Shown: positions 1 to 8,759, numbered from the stretch's first letter. The stretch is DNA of 64,000 nt from Arthrobacter sp. fls2-241-R2A-200 (GCF_030209745.1 NZ_JARVRJ010000014.1:111568-175567); one strand, 5' to 3'. Numbers and translations: made by a program. Notes: generated by a model from the sequence alone, not told the origin.

Positions 1-2
1 GC

Positions 3-32
3 TCCGTGGAATGGGTTGGTGCGGGGCAGTAG
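3..32 (+). other. Possible C-terminal end of an upstream ORF
   Basis: Frame 3 reads SVEWVGAGQ and then a TAG stop, entering from outside the window. It could be the tail of the gene upstream of dapB, which in many actinobacteria is an M16-type peptidase. Nine residues are too few to identify it. The remaining bases up to the dapB promoter hold only a GC-rich imperfect inverted repeat around 51-68. Confidence 0.25.
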
Positions 33-70
33 CGTCGGGTCACGGTTCCAGCCGGCGGGTAGCCCGGCGG

Positions 71-76
71 TAGGGT
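71..76 (+). promoter_or_regulatory. -10 element of dapB, leaderless type
   Basis: TAGGGT lies 7 bp before the dapB ATG and fits the actinobacterial TANNNT -10 consensus. At this spacing transcription should start at or next to the ATG, giving a leaderless mRNA. No Shine-Dalgarno sequence is present. Confidence 0.55.
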
Positions 77-83
77 TAACGCC

Positions 84-842
84 ATGACCGAACAACTTGC
101 TGTTGCAGTACTTGGCGCCAACGGACGCATGGGACGTGAAGCTGTCAAGGCCGTCGACGCAGCTGCCGACATGAAGCTCGTGGCGGCCCTGGGCCGCGGA
201 GATTCCCTGGATACACTTCTCGACGCCGGTGCACAGTATGTTGTGGACCTCACGGTTCCGGACACCACCGAGGCAAACGTCCGCTTCGCCGTCGAGCATG
301 GCATCCACGCTGTGGTGGGAACGACCGGGTGGGACGCGGACCGGTTGGCATCTTTGCGGAAACTGCTGGAAGCCCACACCGAAACCGGTGTCCTCATTGC
401 ACCCAACTTTGCCTTGGGGTCAGTGCTGGCTTCGGCGTTCGCCGCCAAAGCCGCGCAATACTTCGAGTCAGTGGAAATCATTGAATTGCATCACCCAAAC
501 AAGGTCGATGCTCCGTCCGGCACCTCCGTCCGCACCGCCCAACTCATCGCCCAAGCCCGCCAGGAAGCTGGAGTTCCGATCAGCCCGGACGCTACGGAGT
601 CGTCCCTGGAGGGGGCTCGCGGTTGCGATGTCGACGGCGTGCGCGTCCACAGCGTGCGACTCCGCGGCCTCGTGGCACACCAAGAGGTCCTGTTCGGCGG
701 GCCGGGGGAGCAGTTGACGCTCCGCCACGATTCCTTCGATCGAGCCTCGTTCATGCCCGGCGTGTTGCTGGGATTGCGCCAGGTTTCGTCCCACCCCGGC
801 CTGACCGTTAGCTTGGACGGCTACTTGGATCTGGGGCTCTAG
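84..842 (+). CDS. dapB: 4-hydroxy-tetrahydrodipicolinate reductase
   Basis: Cytosolic NAD(P)H-dependent reductase of the lysine/diaminopimelate pathway; it reduces the DapA product to tetrahydrodipicolinate. The 252-residue protein has the N-terminal Rossmann motif GANGRMG and the family signature ELHHPNKVDAPSGTS (about residues 132-146), which carries the substrate-binding His/Lys and the SGT turn. Length is normal for the family. The ATG is chosen because a -10 element sits 7 bp upstream. dapA follows at 1855, separated by two small genes, and dapF lies about 14 kb away. Confidence 0.96.
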   Translation: MTEQLAVAVLGANGRMGREAVKAVDAAADMKLVAALGRGDSLDTLLDAGAQYVVDLTVPDTTEANVRFAVEHGIHAVVGTTGWDADRLASLRKLLEAHTETGVLIAPNFALGSVLASAFAAKAAQYFESVEIIELHHPNKVDAPSGTSVRTAQLIAQARQEAGVPISPDATESSLEGARGCDVDGVRVHSVRLRGLVAHQEVLFGGPGEQLTLRHDSFDRASFMPGVLLGLRQVSSHPGLTVSLDGYLDLGL

Positions 843-845
843 GAC

Positions 846-1334
846 ATGGGGAACTTCTGGAGCGTGCTGAAGAAAAACCGCACCAAAGTGTGGGTCGGCG
901 CCATCACCCTGTTACTCGTGCTGTATCTGGTGGTGTCCCTGCAGCGTTCAATCCTCCTGCTTGGCGATGCCAACCTCATTGCCAAGGCAATCGGTGCCGC
1001 TTACCTTGTCCTGCCCCTCATCGGCGCGTGGGCGATGATCCGCGAGCTCCTGTTCGGTGCCAGGACTGAGCAAATGGCCAAGGTCCTGGAGGCCGAGGGT
1101 GGTTTGCCGGTCGACGAGCTGCCCCGGACACCTGCGGGTCGGATAGTACGTGCGGCCGCCGACGCCGAGTTCGAGAAGTACCGTGCGGAGGCGGAGGCAG
1201 CGCCCGGGGATTGGCGTTCGTGGTTCCGTTTGAGCTGCGCCTACGACGCATCAGGGGATCGGAAGCGGGCGCGGGAGTCCATGAGGGATGCCGTCAGGCT
1301 CTTCCGGTCCCAAGCAACGACGGCTGGACGGTAG
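846..1334 (+). CDS. Conserved membrane protein with TPR-like C-terminus
   Basis: A 162-residue protein starting 3 bp after the dapB stop, so probably co-transcribed with it. Two hydrophobic segments (about residues 16-34 and 45-66) suggest a membrane anchor. The C-terminal half, with 'APGDWRSWFRLSCAYDASGDRKRARESMRDAV', resembles one TPR-like helical hairpin. A protein of this type after dapB is familiar in actinobacteria, but I know of no assigned function. A scaffold role at the membrane is only a guess from the TPR-like fold. Confidence 0.7.
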   Translation: MGNFWSVLKKNRTKVWVGAITLLLVLYLVVSLQRSILLLGDANLIAKAIGAAYLVLPLIGAWAMIRELLFGARTEQMAKVLEAEGGLPVDELPRTPAGRIVRAAADAEFEKYRAEAEAAPGDWRSWFRLSCAYDASGDRKRARESMRDAVRLFRSQATTAGR

Positions 1335-1409
1335 CCTCAGCCGAAAGCGCCCCCTTCCTTTGCGCTGGAGGCAGCGTCCCCGGTTCCGGACTTTGGATGA
1401 GCCTTGTGT

Positions 1410-1425
1410 TCGAATATATGTTCGA
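1410..1425. promoter_or_regulatory. LexA (SOS) box upstream of the DUF222-like gene
   Basis: TCGAATATATGTTCGA is a near-perfect copy of the actinobacterial SOS box TCGAAC-N4-GTTCGA, with one deviation. It ends 13 bp before the ATG at 1439 and directly abuts the predicted -10, so bound LexA would block the promoter. Confidence 0.85.
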
Positions 1426-1426
1426 A

Positions 1427-1432
1427 TAGCAT
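1427..1432 (+). promoter_or_regulatory. -10 element of the SOS gene, leaderless type
   Basis: TAGCAT is 6 bp before the ATG at 1439 and immediately follows the SOS box. No Shine-Dalgarno sequence is visible, so a leaderless transcript is likely. Confidence 0.55.
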
Positions 1433-1438
1433 TGCTGC

Positions 1439-1774
1439 ATGAGTGATGTAGCCAAGCTGCCCGAAGGCCTCCATGAGCCGATGAAAGCCATGAGTCCGGG
1501 AGTGGTTGACTTTCTGTTCCGGCAACTCGTCACGGGTAAGTCCCCGGAAGACACCCAGTGGCACCGGGAGGGCAAAGTGCTTGCCGAACAGGAGCCCGGG
1601 GCAGAGTTGGCGCGCCGCTTGTCGGAAACGGACCTGGACTCCCTGACGCCGTTGGAACTTTTCGAATACGTCAGGGCTGCGCAGCGCCTGGTCGGCTGGG
1701 CCGAGCACCTCAAGGAACGGGCCGTGGAGCAGTATTGTGCCGGCCATCCCGGTCGGCGGACAGTCACCCCGTAA
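1439..1774 (+). CDS. SOS-box-controlled small protein with DUF222-like segment
   Basis: A 111-residue protein with no clear full-length match known to me. The stretch 'LDSLTPLELFEYVRAAQRLVGWAEHLKERAV' (about residues 67-97) resembles the helical start of DUF222/13E12-repeat proteins, which usually continue into an HNH nuclease domain. That nuclease is absent here. Mycobacterial 13E12 genes are known to carry SOS boxes, and this gene has an almost perfect one next to its promoter, which supports the family link. It is likely DNA-damage-induced and may be a truncated or regulatory relative. It lies between dapB and dapA. Confidence 0.6.
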   Translation: MSDVAKLPEGLHEPMKAMSPGVVDFLFRQLVTGKSPEDTQWHREGKVLAEQEPGAELARRLSETDLDSLTPLELFEYVRAAQRLVGWAEHLKERAVEQYCAGHPGRRTVTP

Positions 1775-1841
1775 CCCCTGCCCAACAGCCTGGATGAGTA
1801 CCATCACACGGACCCATTCTTCTAACATGCCCCGGACAAGG

Positions 1842-1847
1842 TAACGT
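1842..1847 (+). promoter_or_regulatory. -10 element of dapA, leaderless type
   Basis: TAACGT is 7 bp before the dapA ATG, fitting TANNNT. This gives dapA its own promoter and probably a leaderless mRNA, independent of the SOS gene upstream. Confidence 0.55.
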
Positions 1848-1854
1848 TTTTCCT

Positions 1855-2766
1855 ATGTCTGACTCGCACGCCCGCATTCCCGCCCTTGGTACCCTGCTGA
1901 CCGCCATGGTTACTCCGTTCACCGAGGACGGCAAGGTGGATTACCACCAGGCCGCGGCCCTTGCGGAAAAACTCGTCGAGGACGGTTGCGATGGCCTGGT
2001 GGTCACGGGCACCACCGGCGAGACGTCCACCCTTACGGACGACGAGAACCTGGGCATGTTCCGCGCAGTCAAGGAAGCTGTCGGTGGCAAAGCTGCCATC
2101 ATCGCAGGGACCGGGACCAACGACACGGCGCACTCCGTGCATCTCTCCCAGCGCGCTGCCGAAGTCGGCGTCGACGGCCTTCTCGTGGTTACCCCTTACT
2201 ACAACAAGCCGAGTCAGTCGGGGCTTCGTGCGCACTTCGAGGCTGTTGCCTCATCTACGGACCTGCCGGTGATGCTGTACGACATCCCGGGCCGTTCATC
2301 GGTGGCGATCGCACCCGAAACCATGATCGCGTTGTCCAAGCACCGGAACATCGTGGCCGTCAAGGACGCCAAAGCCGATTTCGCCGCCGCCACCCGCGTC
2401 ATGGCCGAGACGGATCTGGTGTTCTACTCCGGCGATGACGGATTGACGCTGCAGTGGATGGCGCTGGGGGCAGTGGGGCTCGTAGGTGTGACCACCCATG
2501 TTGCCACGCGTCGCTTCCGTGACTTGGTAGACGCCATGAACGCCAGTGACCTCGCCACAGCGCGAGCCATCAATTTTGAATTGGAGCCTGTGGTCCGTGC
2601 AACCATGACCCGGGTCCAAGGCGCAGTAGCCGCCAAGCAGATTCTCAAGTGGCAGGGAGTCCTGCCCAACTCGGTTGTCCGTTTGCCCCTCGTGGAGCCG
2701 GACGAGGCCGAGATCGACACCATCCGCGGGGATTTGGCCGAAGCCGGAATGGACTTCTCTGTCTAG
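1855..2766 (+). CDS. dapA: 4-hydroxy-tetrahydrodipicolinate synthase
   Basis: Condenses pyruvate with aspartate semialdehyde in the first committed step of lysine/diaminopimelate synthesis, in the cytosol. The 303-residue TIM barrel shows the pyruvate-binding TTGETSTL (about residues 52-59), the catalytic tyrosine in TPYYNKPSQ, the YDIPGRS motif, and the Schiff-base lysine in AVKDAKAD. Length matches the family. RNase J follows 27 bp downstream, an arrangement common in actinobacteria. Confidence 0.97.
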   Translation: MSDSHARIPALGTLLTAMVTPFTEDGKVDYHQAAALAEKLVEDGCDGLVVTGTTGETSTLTDDENLGMFRAVKEAVGGKAAIIAGTGTNDTAHSVHLSQRAAEVGVDGLLVVTPYYNKPSQSGLRAHFEAVASSTDLPVMLYDIPGRSSVAIAPETMIALSKHRNIVAVKDAKADFAAATRVMAETDLVFYSGDDGLTLQWMALGAVGLVGVTTHVATRRFRDLVDAMNASDLATARAINFELEPVVRATMTRVQGAVAAKQILKWQGVLPNSVVRLPLVEPDEAEIDTIRGDLAEAGMDFSV

Positions 2767-2793
2767 GACCGTTTCGCCGGAAAGTAGCAAAAT

Positions 2794-4485
2794 ATGACCC
2801 AAACCGCCCTTCCTGGACTGGTTACTCCGCCTAAATTGCCGAAAGGTACGTTGCGGATAGTTCCGCTTGGTGGACTGGGAGAGATCGGCCGCAACATGGC
2901 TGTCTTCGAAATCGACGGCAAGTTGTTGGTGGTTGACTGTGGCGTGCTCTTCCCTGAGGAGACCCAACCCGGAGTCGATTTGATCCTGCCCGATTTCTCG
3001 TACATCGAGGACCGTCTGCAGGACGTCGTTGGAGTTGTGCTGACGCACGGCCACGAAGACCACATTGGTGCTGTCCCGTATCTTCTGCGCCTGAAGGCTG
3101 ATATCCCGCTGATCGGGTCCCAGCTGACCCTCGCGCTGGTCGAGGCAAAGCTGCAGGAACACCGGATCAAGCCGTACACGCTGACCGTGACCGAAGGCCA
3201 GGTGGAGCAGTTCGGGCCGTTCGAATGTGAATTCGTTGCTGTCAACCACTCCATCCCGGATGCCTTGGCGGTCTTTATCCGGACCGACGGCGGAAACGTC
3301 CTCCATACAGGCGACTTCAAGATGGACCAGTTGCCGTTGGATGGCCGAATCACCGATCTCCGGCACTTCGCCCGCTTGGGTGAAGAAGGCGTGGACCTTT
3401 TCATGGCAGATTCCACCAATGCCGACGTGCCCGGGTTCACCACGGCCGAAAAGGAGATCGGTCCCACCCTGGATCGCCTGTTCGGCCAGGCCAAGAAGCG
3501 CATCATCGTGGCGTCTTTCTCGTCCCACGTGCACCGTGTACAGCAGGTGCTGGATGCGGCTGCAAAGCACAACCGCAGAGTCGCGTTCGTGGGCCGGTCG
3601 ATGGTGCGCAACATGGCCATTGCCGCCAAGCTCGGCTACCTGGATGTGCCGCCAAACATCGTGGTGGACATCAAGAACATTGACACTATGCCCGATGACC
3701 GTGTGGTCCTCATGTCCACGGGTTCCCAAGGTGAACCCATGGCTGCGCTTTCCCGCATGGCCAACGGCGACCACCGCGTGGTCGTAGGCCAAGGCGATAC
3801 CGTCATTCTTGCCTCCAGCCTGATTCCGGGTAACGAGAATGCAGTCTTCCGCATCATCAACGGGCTCCTGAAGCTCGGTGCTGACGTAATCCACAAGGGC
3901 ACGGCAAAAGTCCACGTCTCCGGGCACGCCGCAGCAGGCGAACTCCTTTACTGCTACAACATTCTCGAGCCGCTCAATGCCATGCCGGTCCACGGCGAAA
4001 CGCGGCACCTCATTGCCAACGGCAACATTGCGTTGGAGTCAGGCGTGCCGTCCGACGGCATCATCCTCAGTGACAACGGCACCGTGATCGACCTGAAAGA
4101 CCACGTGGCCAACATCGTGGGCCAAGTGGAGGTGGGCTTCGTCTACGTGGACGGGTCCAGCGTGGGGGAAATTACCGACGCCGATTTGAAGGACCGCCGC
4201 ATCCTGGGCGATGAGGGATTCATTTCCATCATCACGGTCATCAACAGAAACACCGGAAAGATCGTGTCCGGACCGGAAATCCACGCCAGGGGAGTTGCTG
4301 AGGACGATTCCGTCTTTGACGAGATCATCCCCAAGATCAATGCCGCCCTCGAAGAAGCAGTGCTCAACCACGCGGACCACACTACCCACCAGTTGCAACA
4401 GGTCGTCCGGCGAATCATTGGCACCTGGGTCAACCGCAAGCTCCGCCGGCGTCCCATGATCATCCCTGTGGTCCTGGAGGCGTAG
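2794..4485 (+). CDS. rnj: Ribonuclease J
   Basis: Metallo-beta-lactamase-fold ribonuclease with endo- and 5'-3' exonuclease activity in rRNA maturation and mRNA decay. The 563-residue protein has the zinc-binding motif LTHGHEDHIG (about residues 83-92), the beta-CASP region with VHVSGHAAAGEL, and the C-terminal domain typical of RNase J. The ATG is preceded by a weak purine stretch GGAAAG. It follows dapA closely and ends before a strong hairpin, so dapA-rnj may share a transcript. Confidence 0.95.
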   Translation: MTQTALPGLVTPPKLPKGTLRIVPLGGLGEIGRNMAVFEIDGKLLVVDCGVLFPEETQPGVDLILPDFSYIEDRLQDVVGVVLTHGHEDHIGAVPYLLRLKADIPLIGSQLTLALVEAKLQEHRIKPYTLTVTEGQVEQFGPFECEFVAVNHSIPDALAVFIRTDGGNVLHTGDFKMDQLPLDGRITDLRHFARLGEEGVDLFMADSTNADVPGFTTAEKEIGPTLDRLFGQAKKRIIVASFSSHVHRVQQVLDAAAKHNRRVAFVGRSMVRNMAIAAKLGYLDVPPNIVVDIKNIDTMPDDRVVLMSTGSQGEPMAALSRMANGDHRVVVGQGDTVILASSLIPGNENAVFRIINGLLKLGADVIHKGTAKVHVSGHAAAGELLYCYNILEPLNAMPVHGETRHLIANGNIALESGVPSDGIILSDNGTVIDLKDHVANIVGQVEVGFVYVDGSSVGEITDADLKDRRILGDEGFISIITVINRNTGKIVSGPEIHARGVAEDDSVFDEIIPKINAALEEAVLNHADHTTHQLQQVVRRIIGTWVNRKLRRRPMIIPVVLEA

Positions 4486-4540
4486 TCCTCAGTAACCGGT
4501 CTGCGCGCGTGAGGCGTCAATGCCATTGAACATGTTCCCG

Positions 4541-4576
4541 AAGGGGGCCTGAAATCCCCGGATTTCAGGCCCCCTT
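4541..4576 (+). terminator. Strong hairpin after RNase J
   Basis: A perfect 16-bp inverted repeat (4541-4556 and 4561-4576) with a 4-nt loop. There is no clear U-run, which is usual for high-GC actinobacterial terminators. It ends 4 bp before the ftsK -10 element, separating the two transcripts. Confidence 0.7.
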
Positions 4577-4580
4577 GGGG

Positions 4581-4586
4581 TAGCGT
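4581..4586 (+). promoter_or_regulatory. -10 element of ftsK, leaderless type
   Basis: TAGCGT lies 7 bp before the ATG at 4594. This favours that ATG over the in-frame GTG at 4585, which would overlap the element. Confidence 0.5.
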
Positions 4587-4593
4587 GGCTTGT

Positions 4594-7512
4594 ATGGCGA
4601 CCCGTACTACCTCCGCGCCACGAGGCAGCTCCAGCAGTAAACCCGGCGGAACAGGCCGGAGCGGAGCCGCATCCAAAACCAGCGCAGCCGCGTCGAAAAG
4701 CGGTTCATCCGCCGCCAGGACCGGTCGCGGCAGCACTGCCCGCAGCAAGCAAGCAGCCGCCGTCGAGCCCGTGGTTCCACTGCCGCTGCGCATGCTTTCA
4801 GGCGCGTGGCAAGGACTGGGCCATCTTGTAGGCGCAGGGGTCCGCCGTATAGGCCAAGACGTCAGCGACCTTGACCCGGCCGACCGCCGGGACGGAGCAG
4901 CACTTTTCAATCTCGTGCTGGCGGTGGCTATTGCCACTTTCGCTTGGTGGGGCCTAACAGGCTGGCTTCCTGACGCCGTTCATGCCGTGGTCAACGGAAC
5001 TTTCGGTTGGATGACGCTGTTGCTCCCGTTCATGCTTTTTGTGTGCGCCTTCCGGCTGTTCCGCCGTCCCCAGGATGGGCGGGGAAACAACCGCGTAGGC
5101 ATCGGATTCATGATCATGACCCTTGCCGGATGCGGGCTCGCCCATGTCTTCGGCGGCCTCCCCACGGTGGGCGATGGATTCGAAGGCCTCCGGAACGCGG
5201 GTGGAATGCTCGGCTTCTTGGCAGCAGCGCCCTTGGCAGCAATTCATCGTGCCGTTCCGCTGGCTCTCTACGCTTTCTTGGCCTTCGTGTCCGTGTTGAT
5301 TGTGACGGCGACACCCTTTGGCGCCATTCCGTCCCGTATCCGCGGGGCTTATGACCACCTCATGGGCATTGACCTGATGGACGACGCCAGCGATGACGGC
5401 CACGATCGCAGCTACCTTTACCAGAGCCAGGCGGCCGCCGCTCCAAAGAAAAAGAGGCGCTCTCGCTTCTTCGGCAAGGATACGGACCCTGGTCCCGGAC
5501 TTGAGGGTTACGTCGGTGACGAGGCCTTTGAGCACGCAATCATCGACGACGACGAATCGACCGAAGCTTCCGACGACTCCGATGCAGCGGGTAGTTCCGG
5601 TCCCCGTGTGCCGCCGGGCGTGCGGCGCCCCACCCAAGCCGAGATCGCAGTGGGCAAGATCAAGGCCGCCCAAGGCCTGGGTGGAGCTGCCGGGATAGAC
5701 AACCCCACCGAAGCCATTCCGATGATCACGCCACAGGCGGCGCCGCAGGTCAGCGCCCGCGCCGCGGAACAGGTTCCGGCCCGTCCGGCGGCGCCGGCAC
5801 CACCTCCCACGCCCATCCCGCAGCGCACCGAGCAACTCTCGCTCGCTGGAGATGTCACGTATACGCTGCCTTCCTCCGATTACCTGGCGCCGGGCTCCAT
5901 TCCGAAGGAGCGCACGGAGGCCAATGACGCCGTCGTCGCTGCGTTGACCGATACGCTCACCCAGTTCAACGTTGACGCCGCGGTGACCGGGTTCAGCCGT
6001 GGTCCAACGGTCACCCGCTACGAGATCGAGCTCTCGCCCGGCACCAAAGTTGAACGCGTCACGGCGCTGTCCAAAAACATTTCGTACGCCGTGGCGTCGA
6101 GCGATGTCCGCATCCTGAGCCCCATCCCGGGCAAATCCGCCATCGGCATCGAAATTCCCAACACGGACCGCGAAACTGTCTCTTTGGGCGATGTCCTGCG
6201 GAGCCAGAATGCGCGCCGAACGGACCACCCCATGGTCATGGGTGTGGGCAAAGACGTTGAGGGCGGCTACGTGGTAGCCAACCTTGCCAAGATGCCGCAC
6301 TTGCTGGTGGCCGGTGCTACCGGTGCCGGTAAGTCCAGCTTCGTGAACTCCATGATTACGTCGATCCTCATGCGGGCCACCCCCGATGAAGTCCGTATGG
6401 TCATGGTGGACCCCAAGCGCGTGGAACTGACCGCTTATGAGGGCGTTCCGCACCTGATCACGCCCATCATCACCAACCCGAAGAAGGCGGCCGAGGCGCT
6501 GCAGTGGGTCGTCCGGGAAATGGACGCCCGCTACGACGACCTCGCAAACTACGGCTACAAGCACATCGACGACTTCAACAAAGCGGTCAGGGCGGGCAAG
6601 GTAATGCCGCCAGTGGACTCCAAGCGCGTCATCAAGCCCTACCCGTACTTGCTGGTGATCGTGGACGAGCTCGCCGACCTCATGATGGTGGCTCCGCGCG
6701 ACGTCGAAGACTCGATTGTCCGCATCACCCAGCTGGCCCGTGCCGCTGGCATCCACTTGGTCCTTGCGACCCAGCGCCCATCCGTTGACGTGGTCACAGG
6801 TTTGATCAAGGCCAACGTTCCGTCCCGGATGGCTTTTGCTACCTCGTCTGTTACCGACTCCCGCGTTGTGCTGGACCAGCCGGGTGCCGAGAAACTCATC
6901 GGCCAAGGTGACGCCTTGTTCCTGCCGATGGGTGCCTCCAAAGCGATGCGCGTCCAGGGCGCTTGGGTCACCGAGTCGGAGATCCATAAGGTGGTGGAGC
7001 ACGTCAAGGGACAGCTCCAAGCCGTCTACCGTGACGACGTTGCCGCAGAGGCGCCCAAGAAGCAGATCGACGACGACATCGGGGACGATCTCGAGGTCCT
7101 GTTGCAGGCAACCGAGTTGGTGGTCACCACGCAGTTCGGCTCCACCTCAATGCTCCAGCGCAAGCTTCGCGTCGGCTTCGCGAAGGCCGGCAGGCTCATG
7201 GATCTTCTTGAATCGCGGGGCGTGGTGGGCCCTTCCGAAGGCTCCAAAGCGCGGGACGTCCTGGTCAAGCCGGACGATCTCGCAGCGGTCCTCGCAGCGA
7301 TGAAGGGCCAGGAATCACCCACTGCGCCCGACGCGCACACGGCTGCCCTCAGCGACAACGCAAACTCGAATATCGCCGTCGGCGGTTACGCAGAAGACCT
7401 TGTGGCAGCAGACCTGGACAATCGCACGCAGGCCATTGAGTACCACGACGGTGCTGACGGTCCGGATGACGACGACGGCGGCGAGGACGCCTGGTCACTC
7501 ACCGGGCGGTAG
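4594..7512 (+). CDS. ftsK: DNA translocase FtsK/SpoIIIE
   Basis: Membrane-anchored hexameric DNA pump that clears chromosome termini from the septum at division. The 972-residue protein has a basic Ala/Ser-rich N-terminus, about four transmembrane helices (roughly residues 100-250), a Pro/Ala-rich linker, the motor domain with Walker A GATGAGKS and Walker B VIVDELADLM, and a C-terminal winged-helix gamma domain that reads KOPS sites (LLQRKLRVGFAKAGRLMD). The start at 4594 is set by the leaderless promoter; an in-frame GTG three codons earlier is the alternative. pgsA follows. Confidence 0.95.
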   Translation: MATRTTSAPRGSSSSKPGGTGRSGAASKTSAAASKSGSSAARTGRGSTARSKQAAAVEPVVPLPLRMLSGAWQGLGHLVGAGVRRIGQDVSDLDPADRRDGAALFNLVLAVAIATFAWWGLTGWLPDAVHAVVNGTFGWMTLLLPFMLFVCAFRLFRRPQDGRGNNRVGIGFMIMTLAGCGLAHVFGGLPTVGDGFEGLRNAGGMLGFLAAAPLAAIHRAVPLALYAFLAFVSVLIVTATPFGAIPSRIRGAYDHLMGIDLMDDASDDGHDRSYLYQSQAAAAPKKKRRSRFFGKDTDPGPGLEGYVGDEAFEHAIIDDDESTEASDDSDAAGSSGPRVPPGVRRPTQAEIAVGKIKAAQGLGGAAGIDNPTEAIPMITPQAAPQVSARAAEQVPARPAAPAPPPTPIPQRTEQLSLAGDVTYTLPSSDYLAPGSIPKERTEANDAVVAALTDTLTQFNVDAAVTGFSRGPTVTRYEIELSPGTKVERVTALSKNISYAVASSDVRILSPIPGKSAIGIEIPNTDRETVSLGDVLRSQNARRTDHPMVMGVGKDVEGGYVVANLAKMPHLLVAGATGAGKSSFVNSMITSILMRATPDEVRMVMVDPKRVELTAYEGVPHLITPIITNPKKAAEALQWVVREMDARYDDLANYGYKHIDDFNKAVRAGKVMPPVDSKRVIKPYPYLLVIVDELADLMMVAPRDVEDSIVRITQLARAAGIHLVLATQRPSVDVVTGLIKANVPSRMAFATSSVTDSRVVLDQPGAEKLIGQGDALFLPMGASKAMRVQGAWVTESEIHKVVEHVKGQLQAVYRDDVAAEAPKKQIDDDIGDDLEVLLQATELVVTTQFGSTSMLQRKLRVGFAKAGRLMDLLESRGVVGPSEGSKARDVLVKPDDLAAVLAAMKGQESPTAPDAHTAALSDNANSNIAVGGYAEDLVAADLDNRTQAIEYHDGADGPDDDDGGEDAWSLTGR

Positions 7513-7524
7513 CTCCAAAGACTG

Positions 7525-7530
7525 TAGCCT
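7525..7530 (+). promoter_or_regulatory. -10 element of pgsA, leaderless type
   Basis: TAGCCT is exactly 6 bp before the GTG start of pgsA, and no Shine-Dalgarno sequence lies between. The identical TAGCCT at the same distance precedes dapF. Confidence 0.55.
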
Positions 7531-7536
7531 AGAAGG

Positions 7537-8139
7537 GTGACTACAGCCGAGGGCGATACCACCGCGTCGAGAAGTTCCGACATCTGGAACCTGCCCAACA
7601 TCCTTACGATGCTGCGCATCGTCCTGGTCCCGTTCTTTATCTGGTTCCTGCTCGCGGACGATTCCCGGAACGGCTTGTGGCGCTGGGCCGCCGTGCTCAC
7701 TTTTGCGGTCGCGATCTACACAGACAAGCTCGACGGCGACATCGCCAGGGCCCGTGGTCTCGTCACGAACTTCGGGAAGATCGCCGATCCCATTGCCGAT
7801 AAACTGCTGATCGGCTCGGCCTTGGTCCTTCTGTCCGTACTCGGCGAACTCCCGTGGTGGGCCACCATCCTCATCCTCGTCCGGGAGTGGGGGATCACTG
7901 CCCTTCGGTTCTTCGTGATCCGTTACGGGGTCATGCCCGCCTCCCGGGGCGGCAAGCTGAAGACCGTGGTGCAAACCGCGGCCATCTTCCTCTACATCCT
8001 GCCGCTGGGGGCGATGGCCCCTTGGCTGGTGTACGTGGCGTTCGGAGTCATGATGGTTGCACTGGCGATCACGCTGTGGACCGGTGTGGAGTACGTGATC
8101 CAGGCGATGAAACTCCGCGCGGCCGGACGGCGCGCGTGA
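7537..8139 (+). CDS. pgsA: CDP-diacylglycerol-glycerol-3-phosphate 3-phosphatidyltransferase
   Basis: Integral membrane enzyme making phosphatidylglycerophosphate, the committed step to phosphatidylglycerol and cardiolipin. The 200-residue protein carries the CDP-alcohol phosphotransferase signature D-x2-D-G-x2-A-R-x8-G-x3-D-x3-D, seen as KLDGDIARARG...GKIADPIADK (about residues 67-90), amid several hydrophobic helices. Its GTG start is fixed by the -10 element 6 bp upstream. The stop overlaps the cinA start (GTGA), indicating translational coupling. Confidence 0.92.
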   Translation: MTTAEGDTTASRSSDIWNLPNILTMLRIVLVPFFIWFLLADDSRNGLWRWAAVLTFAVAIYTDKLDGDIARARGLVTNFGKIADPIADKLLIGSALVLLSVLGELPWWATILILVREWGITALRFFVIRYGVMPASRGGKLKTVVQTAAIFLYILPLGAMAPWLVYVAFGVMMVALAITLWTGVEYVIQAMKLRAAGRRA

Positions 8140-8648
8140 GCATGCCGGTAGCCGCCTCGGGCTCGGCACAGTCCGCGGCCGCAGTGGTTGCCCGCGCAAT
8201 CGAGCAGCACCTCACCGTCGCGACTGCGGAGTCGCTCACTGCCGGGATGGTCGCTGCTGCACTTGCCAATACGCCGGGCGCCTCAGGCATGCTGCAGGGC
8301 GGCGTTGTCGCGTACCACAATGCAGTCAAGGCCGGTGTCCTCGGCGTCCCTACGGAACTGCTGGCCGACGTCGGATCCGTTGACGGCCGGGTGGCTGCTG
8401 AAATGGCCACCGGAGCCCGGCGAGTCTGCGGCGCCGATGTCGGAATCTCCACCACGGGCGTGGCCGGTCCTGAACCGCACGACGGCAAAGCGGTGGGCAC
8501 GGTTTTCATCGGTGTTGCCACGCAAACAGGACAAACATCGTTTGAATACCGTTTTTCCGGGGACAGGCACAGTATCAGGGAGCAGTCATGCGAAGCCGCC
8601 TTGGCGCGTCTGCTTGCCGCCCTTGGTGAGGTTGGTTACCGTTCGTAA
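8136..8648 (+). CDS. cinA: CinA C-terminal nicotinamide-nucleotide amidase
   Basis: Stand-alone CinA/PncC-type amidase, about 170 residues, which in characterised members deamidates NMN for NAD recycling. Recognisable features are ATAESLTAGMVAAALANTPGAS near the N-terminus, GGVVAYHNAVKAGVLGV, and STTGVAGPEPHDGKAVGTVFIG in the centre. The N-terminal molybdopterin-binding half of long CinA proteins is absent, as is normal for this short form. I chose the GTG overlapping the pgsA stop; an ATG two codons later (8142) is equally possible. Confidence 0.85.
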   Translation: MSMPVAASGSAQSAAAVVARAIEQHLTVATAESLTAGMVAAALANTPGASGMLQGGVVAYHNAVKAGVLGVPTELLADVGSVDGRVAAEMATGARRVCGADVGISTTGVAGPEPHDGKAVGTVFIGVATQTGQTSFEYRFSGDRHSIREQSCEAALARLLAALGEVGYRS

Positions 8649-8734
8649 AGTAGCCGGGAACAAAAAGTCATTCCCAATAGTTGTGTCATTGTGTCGCCTC
8701 GGATGAGCCGGGGCGCCTAGGATGAAGACATTAA

Positions 8735-8759
8735 CCGGGTCCGCAAGCCAGCGACCCGG
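8735..8759 (+). other. Hairpin in the leader of clgR
   Basis: CCGGGTC (8735-8741) and GACCCGG (8753-8759) form a perfect 7-bp stem with an 11-nt loop. It sits between a possible -10 (TAGGAT near 8719) and the clgR start at 8879, so the clgR mRNA probably has a structured leader of roughly 150 nt. No function is inferred. Confidence 0.35.

Noticed and set aside
2296..4008. Long antisense open frame over dapA and RNase J (also similar frames such as 4954-7020 over ftsK)
   Set aside because: Typical high-GC shadow frame; no family motifs, and the plus-strand genes are unambiguous.
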